From Chitinophagaceae bacterium (lineage in GTDB: Bacteria; Bacteroidota; Bacteroidia; Chitinophagales; Chitinophagaceae), in the NCBI GenBank assembly GCA_025455245.1, contig JALOMX010000027.1:1-11736 (forward strand): 11,736 nucleotides of DNA, given 5' to 3'. The notes below the pieces were generated by a model. That model saw only the letters and a program-made list of their open reading frames with translations. It ran no database searches and was not told the origin of the DNA. Of the stretch, positions 7,891-11,736 are shown piece after piece. Position 1 is the stretch's first letter. Each line of letters starts with the position of its first letter. A program made the translations under genes and the position numbers.

Positions 7891-8649
7891 TTGAGAACGT
7901 TGGTCAATTATTTGATTCATCCGATGACATGGTTGTTCATCGGATTTTTAATTTTATGGATAAGGCGTAATCAATGGCCGAAAAGAAGGATGAGGATTGG
8001 AATGTTTTGTTTGGGTCTCCTTTTTTTTGTTACAAATACCTCTACGTTGCCAAGAATATTGCATAGTTATCTTGAAGATCAGTATCCTCCAATTGATTTG
8101 AATGCGCTGGATCGGGCAAAATTGCACAACATCATTGTTTTAGGTGGAGGTCAGGGGTATGATGACCGTTTGCCTGCAACTTCATTGCTTGAACAGGTTT
8201 CACTTGCGCGTCTTGTGGAAGCAGTGAGGGTTTATAAAAATTTACCCAAAGCAAGAATTATAACATCAGGTTACTCAAGTATCGGAAGAACACCTCAGGC
8301 GGTAGTTGCAAAAAATGCTGCTGTTATTTTAGGTGTTCCTGATACAGCCGTTTTTGCGCAGGGTGAACCTTCCAATACGATAGAAGAAGCGAATGTTTAT
8401 GTAAAAAGATTTGGGGGTGATACTCCACTGATTGTTGTTACCTCTGCTATTCATATTCCACGTGCCGTAGAAATATTTCAACGGCTTGGGGTAAAAAAAG
8501 TTTATGCTGCTCCAACTGCATATTTGGTAAAAAAGCAGAATCCTGTTGGGGTTGGTCATTATATTAGGATAAACTTTAATCACATGAATCAGATCGGAGC
8601 ATGCCTTCACGAGATAGTGGGGTTATGGTATACGAGACTCAATCTCTGA
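7891..8649 (+). CDS. ElyC/SanA/YdcF-family (DUF218) envelope protein
   Basis: Membrane-anchored DUF218 protein of 252 residues, related to E. coli ElyC, SanA and YdcF, which affect envelope integrity and lipid-carrier-dependent glycan synthesis. Two N-terminal membrane helices (about residues 8-25 and 36-53) are followed by a Rossmann-like domain, probably periplasmic. That domain has IIVLGGGQGYDDRLPA, the ARLVEAVRVYKNLP helix, IITSGYSS, a SNTIEEA motif and VVTSAIHIPRAVEIFQRLG, all signature positions of the family. The layout with two helices and this length is closest to ElyC. The start is TTG at 7891, preceded by an AAAAGGAAT ribosome-binding site; the alternative ATG at 7924 would cut the first helix. 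It is the last gene of the operon, 21 nt after the GT2 gene. Its exact biochemical activity is unknown. Confidence 0.86.
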   Translation: MRTLVNYLIHPMTWLFIGFLILWIRRNQWPKRRMRIGMFCLGLLFFVTNTSTLPRILHSYLEDQYPPIDLNALDRAKLHNIIVLGGGQGYDDRLPATSLLEQVSLARLVEAVRVYKNLPKARIITSGYSSIGRTPQAVVAKNAAVILGVPDTAVFAQGEPSNTIEEANVYVKRFGGDTPLIVVTSAIHIPRAVEIFQRLGVKKVYAAPTAYLVKKQNPVGVGHYIRINFNHMNQIGACLHEIVGLWYTRLNL

Positions 8650-9051
8650 GGTTGTTCTTTCTTCTTTTATTAACCTGCCTAAGAGGCCTGTTGCAACATA
8701 CAATAAGGGGCTTATCAGGAATTCATGTACTGAGTAGCCTAAACGCCTTAGGTTTAATGGTAAAGGCGAAATCAGGAAATGCCATACCCATAAAATGATA
8801 AGTAAGCTGATTAAACTGATGTGAATTATATGCCACACATGTATCAGCCATTTTTGTGAGAGTCTTCCCAGGAAAAAGGAACCGGAAAAATAGACTAAAA
8901 AAACCACGGCAATTTTAATAATGTGACGCAGGTATATCGGTATAAATGTTGCCGATTTGTTTTCAGCAAGCAAAAGGTAAAAAGCACTGTAAATGACAAT
9001 AATGACAATTAGCCCGATGGAAAACCTGCGGGTTGAAAAAGAGGGCAACAT
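8623..9051 (-). CDS. Four-helix membrane protein paired with exosortase
   Basis: I do not recognise this 142-residue protein. It has four predicted membrane helices, at about residues 11-29, 43-63, 72-94 and 108-126, a short basic N-terminus (FSTRRF) and a charged C-terminal tail (RLIKEERTTSEIESR). There is no signal peptide or catalytic motif visible. Its ATG (9049-9051) is separated by a single nucleotide from the stop of the exosortase gene, so the two are almost surely co-transcribed and translationally coupled. The position resembles that of small membrane partners of flavobacterial exosortases such as the XrtF-associated protein, but the sequence lacks the FYDP-type motif I recall for that family. 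A role as exosortase partner is therefore context-based. The last nine codons and the stop overlap the 3' end of the ElyC-like gene on the other strand. Confidence 0.8.
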   Translation of the reverse strand: MLPSFSTRRFSIGLIVIIVIYSAFYLLLAENKSATFIPIYLRHIIKIAVVFLVYFSGSFFLGRLSQKWLIHVWHIIHISLISLLIILWVWHFLISPLPLNLRRLGYSVHEFLISPLLYVATGLLGRLIKEERTTSEIESRIP

Positions 9052-9052
9052 A

Positions 9053-9646
9053 TCAGGCTTCTGTTTTTTTTGTTACAGGTTTTAAATACCAAACCCAAAG
9101 ACCAAAGGAAATTGCATATACCATTATTTTAAAAAGATAATGATGAGCGAAGTCGAACATTCCCGGCCAGTTCAAATGTAAAACAACAAGACCCGCGCAA
9201 CGTGCGAGATTGGAAAGATGTATGACAAGCAATCCCAGAACCACGAAAATCAATTTTCTTTTCAGGTGCCCCGGAATGCAAAAGATAAAAGCTGAATAAA
9301 GCACCATAACCTCCAGACCATTGCAATTATCCGCAATAGCAATGGTACCCTTACCATCCTTTAGGATTGTGACGTGTTCAATAACGGCGTTTTCGTCTCC
9401 CTTATGTTTTTTTTCTACAGACCGGAAACTATAATCTGATTCGGGCCATATCATTTGCATGATACTTGTAGTTTGAGAAGCTACAATGTAAGTAAGCGGA
9501 CGATCCAGAATACGCTTCGGCTCAAGCCAAAAAGTGTACAATAGCTTCCATAATATAAGTACAATGGCCCCATTGATGATCATTCTTCGGATTACCGGGG
9601 GTATTTGCGCCCATTTATCCTTATAAGTATGTAAAACTTTTTGCAT
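9053..9646 (-). CDS. Exosortase/archaeosortase-family transpeptidase
   Basis: Multi-pass inner-membrane cysteine transpeptidase of the exosortase/archaeosortase family, which cleaves C-terminal tripartite sorting tails (short motif, membrane helix, basic end) from exported proteins and probably attaches them to a glycolipid. The three catalytic residues are all present: Cys108 in IADNCNGLEVMVLY, Arg149 in HLSNLARCAGLV, and His168 or His169 in FAHHYLFK. Membrane helices lie at about 24-40, 112-126, 131-147 and 172-187; the region 50-105 between the first helix and the cysteine is long and charged. The 197-residue size is in the range of the short Bacteroidota exosortases (XrtF-like). No substrate with a PEP-CTERM-like tail is visible in the window. 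The subtype cannot be fixed from sequence alone. Start ATG at 9644-9646; no clear promoter seen upstream. Confidence 0.85.
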   Translation of the reverse strand: MQKVLHTYKDKWAQIPPVIRRMIINGAIVLILWKLLYTFWLEPKRILDRPLTYIVASQTTSIMQMIWPESDYSFRSVEKKHKGDENAVIEHVTILKDGKGTIAIADNCNGLEVMVLYSAFIFCIPGHLKRKLIFVVLGLLVIHLSNLARCAGLVVLHLNWPGMFDFAHHYLFKIMVYAISFGLWVWYLKPVTKKTEA

Positions 9647-9734
9647 GCGTTTCTTTTATTTTAGCCAGGGAACCTGCTGATTCCAAAGACCAAGGCTGCC
9701 GAAAAATAATAAGTCTTTTGGTTTTTACTCCTGC

Positions 9735-9777
9735 AAAGTAAAGGGGCTGATTCAATTTGAATCAGCCCCTTTACTTT
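9735..9777 (-). terminator. Strong hairpin terminator downstream of T9SS cargo gene
   Basis: Perfect inverted repeat with 19-nt arms (9735-9753 and 9759-9777) and a 5-nt AATTT loop. The GC core is GGGGCTGATTC with AAAGTAAA outside it, so on the - strand the hairpin ends in CCCCTTTACTTT, a usable U-rich tail. On the + strand it is followed by a run of T as well, so it could work in both directions. It lies 87 nt past the stop of the 9865-10704 gene and before the exosortase start, and so should separate the T9SS gene from the exosortase unit. Confidence 0.85.
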
Positions 9778-9864
9778 TTTATGAATATTTCCGCAAATCC
9801 TTATCTCTGTTTCATTTTTTTTGATAAGGAAATGAATATCCGGAAACCAAGGAATATGGATATC

Positions 9865-10704
9865 TTATTGTTTGATTACGGCTTGCATATAGCTTTGGTT
9901 GTTCTGACCGGTCAGCCTGATATTGTACCTGCCGGCAGGAAGGGTAGCAGGAACACGCAACAATTGTGCAGCAGAACCTCCTTCATGCATTACAGCCTGA
10001 GTTTGCAATACCCTGCCTTGCATATCAAATACCTGTACCGAATATTTTCCTTGCTCCATTGAAATCAGTTCCATGGTTACCTGTGGTATTGCATTAATTA
10101 CGGTCGGGTAAACACGGAATTGTGCCTGCCTGCCGCCTACATCTGCTTTTGAAGCTTTAGTGATCAGATTTTGCTCACTTCCGGCAGGGCTGTGGAATGT
10201 AAATGAAGCAGTATTGTCATTAGCCTGATTATTTCCCCTGATATTGGCCGGTGGGGTCAAATTGGCATTAAAACCGAGATCGGACCTAGCTTCAAGCCTT
10301 TCACTCGTTGCATTTAATCCTGAAATCGTTAAAGTATATGATATACCTGCATCAAATACCTCTCTTGCCTTCCAGCGACCTACAAAACTGCGGCTTGTGC
10401 TAACATAAGACCAGGTTAGTTTTGAGGCAAGGGTGCCTGAAATAGCTGCAGTTGCACCATCCAGGTGGTTTATGCTTATAACTACACCAATCTTTCCGGC
10501 TACAGTGGTTCCAATGGAAGGAACGGTATACTTGTTCTGTGCAGTCAGAGAAAGACTGATCGAATGAGTTGAGGGGAAAGTCACAGCTTTCGGACTAATG
10601 TCTCCACCGGTTATGGCAAAATCATTGGTGGTTTGTGAAATGGCGGCACTCGAAATGCCAATCGCCATAATAAGTACTGATAGAAATTGGAAAAAGTGTT
10701 TCAT
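9865..10704 (-). CDS. Secreted protein with T9SS type A C-terminal sorting domain
   Basis: Exported protein of 279 residues. A Sec signal peptide is visible at residues 1 to about 23 (basic MKHFF, hydrophobic LSVLIMAIGISSA, cleavage near AIS-Q). Residues about 25-175 form a beta-rich, Ser/Thr-rich region without catalytic motifs; its alternating pattern and phrases such as ISYTLTISGLNATS suggest an Ig-like sandwich. Residues about 196-279 are a T9SS type A sorting domain: FRVYPTVI, VTMELISMEQGKYSVQVFDMQGRVL, GGSAAQLLRVPATLPAGRYNIRL and a final short strand ending VIKQ. This domain directs transport through the outer membrane by the type IX system, followed by removal and surface attachment. 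The usual YPNP is YPTV here. No sequence-based function can be given for the mature part. It shares its C-terminal domain with the neighbouring broken gene, as a paralogue. Confidence 0.88.
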   Translation of the reverse strand: MKHFFQFLSVLIMAIGISSAAISQTTNDFAITGGDISPKAVTFPSTHSISLSLTAQNKYTVPSIGTTVAGKIGVVISINHLDGATAAISGTLASKLTWSYVSTSRSFVGRWKAREVFDAGISYTLTISGLNATSERLEARSDLGFNANLTPPANIRGNNQANDNTASFTFHSPAGSEQNLITKASKADVGGRQAQFRVYPTVINAIPQVTMELISMEQGKYSVQVFDMQGRVLQTQAVMHEGGSAAQLLRVPATLPAGRYNIRLTGQNNQSYMQAVIKQ

Positions 10705-11204
10705 GACAAAATGGATTAGATTGATGTTGTTAAAAAATAATTATTATAAACAGCAGACTTTTAAATCTTAATGATTAAAAGCCCGAACTGTCAAAACCTT
10801 TTGGAATCTCAGATTTTTAGCGTATTGGTATTTCCTGATTTTCCGAGGCTTCAGTTTATAATAATTTCTCTTTTACAACTTCATTTTCCTACTTTTTCCG
10901 GTCGTTTTCCATCATAATTTTTCAGTCATGATGAGCCATCTTCCGGTTAGAAAAAATCCATTTTTTTACCTTTTTCAGAGAAACTAAACAACCTTAGAAA
11001 CACTCTTTCTTTGTTTAGAAGATGTCAAAAATAGATAAATTTTAATATTGTCAAAATTTTTTGAAAAAAAATCAAAAAAATTTTTAACGGATATACGATT
11101 TCTAATAAAATTTAGTTCTCCACAAGTGTTAAAAACAAGGGTTTCTTTTTGAGGTTTGATTAACTTTTGAGGACTAAAGGTTAAACATTTAAGTTATTGA
11201 AAAT
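10705..11204. other. AT-rich intergenic region without recognisable genes
   Basis: About 500 nt between the two T9SS cargo genes. It is rich in A and T runs (for example around 11040-11100) and has no ORF with coding character, no tRNA and no recognisable RNA motif. The part next to 10704 holds the possible promoter of the intact gene. A weak 8-bp inverted repeat (CTAAACAA 10984-10991, TTGTTTAG 11011-11018) with a 19-nt loop and two copies of TTTTGAGG (11147, 11165) are present, but neither has a clear role. Confidence 0.6.
10763..10795 (-). promoter_or_regulatory. Possible Bacteroidota-type promoter of T9SS cargo gene
   Basis: On the - strand a TTTG (10792-10795) stands 21 nt before TAAGATTT (10763-10770), which resembles the Bacteroidota pattern TTTG, 19-21 nt, TAnnTTTG. 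The -7 element deviates in its last four bases. Transcription would start near 10757, giving a leader of about 50 nt ahead of the ATG at 10704. The position is plausible, but the match is only partial. Confidence 0.3.
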
Positions 11205-11240
11205 CAAAGGGGTCGAAGCACTAACGCTTCGACCCCTTTG
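11205..11240 (-). terminator. Strong hairpin terminator downstream of frameshifted T9SS gene
   Basis: Perfect 15-bp inverted repeat, arms 11205-11219 (CAAAGGGGTCGAAGC) and 11226-11240, with a 6-nt loop. On the - strand it is followed by ATTTTC, a short T-rich tail. It lies 31 nt past the TGA at 11272-11274 that ends the original reading frame of the T9SS gene, and supports placing the true 3' end there rather than at the premature stop. Confidence 0.85.
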
Positions 11241-11271
11241 TGTGAAAATCGGGTTCAGATAATTGTTAAAA

Positions 11272-11736
11272 TCAGTCTTTTACAACCACTTGTAAAAAGT
11301 TTTGGTTTTGCTCGCCGATAAGCCTCACATTATACCTTCCTGCACTGAGTGCATTGGGCAATTTGAGCATTTGCGCAGCGGATCCGCCCTGATGGTTAAC
11401 CACCTGGCTAAGGTTACCTGTACGGTGTAATTACCCTTTTTCAGCGAAGTGAGTTCCATGGTAACCACCGGTGAAGTGCTTACTACAGTAGGATAAACCT
11501 TGAAGTCCGGCTTTCCTGCTCCGATGTTAACCTTCACGATTCTGCTGAGGAGGTTTTTACCATCATGGTCGATGGCGCGAACACGGTAGAAGTGGTTTCC
11601 TTCACCCGGTTGCATATGCCACCATTCGTAATCTGCGGGGCTTGTGTTTTTAGCATCCACTTTTACGCCCTTAGCAAACTGAGTACCATTGCGGCTGTAT
11701 TCAACCTCGTAGTGGCTCATGTTTTCTTCGGTAGCC
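11272..11736 (-). pseudogene. T9SS cargo protein, 3' part, frameshifted in sorting domain
   Basis: C-terminal part of a secreted protein whose 5' part lies beyond the right edge; the frame is open to the edge (ATEENMSHYEVEYS...). The first visible stretch, with MSHYEVEYSRNG, QPGEGNHFYRVRAIDHDGK and LLSRIVKV, is the fibronectin-III-like module often placed before T9SS tails. Then comes FKVYPTVV and VTMELTSLKKGNYTVQV, the start of a type A sorting domain. After GTA at about 11416-11418 the frame shifts: the uninterrupted frame gives an unrelated 29-residue tail ending at TGA 11325-11327, whereas another frame continues the domain as GNLSQVVNHQGGSAAQ, then ALSAGRYNVRL, ending VVVKD at TGA 11272-11274. 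Compared with the paralogue at 9865-10704, about five residues (the FDMQG part) are missing at the junction. It is either a real mutation or an assembly error. Without the tail the protein should not pass through T9SS. Confidence 0.83.

Noticed and set aside
8329..8610. 93-codon open frame on the - strand inside the ElyC-like gene
   Set aside because: Antisense to a well-supported DUF218 domain, with no ribosome-binding site or domain signature.
8731..8760. Small hairpin CCTAA-ACGCC-TTAGG as a possible terminator for the glycan operon
   Set aside because: Only five base pairs, located inside the coding sequence of the four-helix protein and without a U tract.
9757..10062. 101-codon open frame on the + strand
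   Set aside because: It begins inside the terminator hairpin and runs antisense to the T9SS sorting domain; its translation has no recognisable features.
10984..11018. 8-bp inverted repeat CTAAACAA/TTGTTTAG in the intergenic region
   Set aside because: Short stem with a 19-nt loop in AT-rich DNA, which can arise by chance; no gene end or operator position supports a role.
11147..11172. Direct repeat of TTTTGAGG, 18 nt apart, as a possible operator
   Set aside because: Eight-base matches are not rare in such AT-rich DNA, and the place is downstream of one gene and about 450 nt upstream of the next.

Overview
The window looks like chromosomal DNA of a Bacteroidota bacterium. The evidence is two secreted proteins with type IX secretion system (T9SS) C-terminal sorting domains, AT-rich sequence, weak or absent Shine-Dalgarno sites with some TTG starts, and close similarity of the glycan genes to Bacteroidota surface-polysaccharide loci. 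The order cannot be fixed from the sequence alone.

Positions 1-8649 (+ strand) are the distal part of a surface-polysaccharide gene cluster, read as one operon with gaps of 0-38 nt. In order: the C-terminal part of an NAD-dependent sugar epimerase/dehydratase, a GT4 glycosyltransferase, an acyl carrier protein, a FabH-like ketoacyl-ACP synthase III, a FabG-like short-chain reductase, a PglD/NeuD-type left-handed beta-helix acyltransferase, a second GT4 glycosyltransferase, a WecE-type sugar aminotransferase, a GT2 glycosyltransferase, and an ElyC/SanA/YdcF-type membrane protein. No flippase, polymerase or priming transferase is inside the window, so the cluster must continue upstream.

The genes fit one working hypothesis. 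WecE would make dTDP-4-amino-4,6-dideoxygalactose (dTDP-Fuc4N). ACP, KAS III and SDR would build a short 3-hydroxyacyl-ACP, and the PglD-like enzyme would move that acyl group onto the 4-amino group. The glycosyltransferases would then place the acylated sugar in a repeat unit. The individual families are well supported; the combined pathway is inference.

Positions 8623-9646 (- strand) hold a tight two-gene unit: an exosortase/archaeosortase-family membrane transpeptidase with Cys, Arg and His in the expected places, followed 1 nt later by a four-helix membrane protein I do not recognise. Its 3' end overlaps the 3' end of the glycan operon by 27 nt.

Positions 9735-11736 (- strand) carry two T9SS cargo genes, each followed by a strong hairpin terminator with the same AAAGGGG...CCCCTTT base. 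The first (9865-10704) is intact with a signal peptide. The second enters from beyond the right edge, and its sorting domain is split by a frameshift near 11411-11424 that looks like a short deletion between GGTA direct repeats. Between them lie about 500 nt of AT-rich non-coding DNA.
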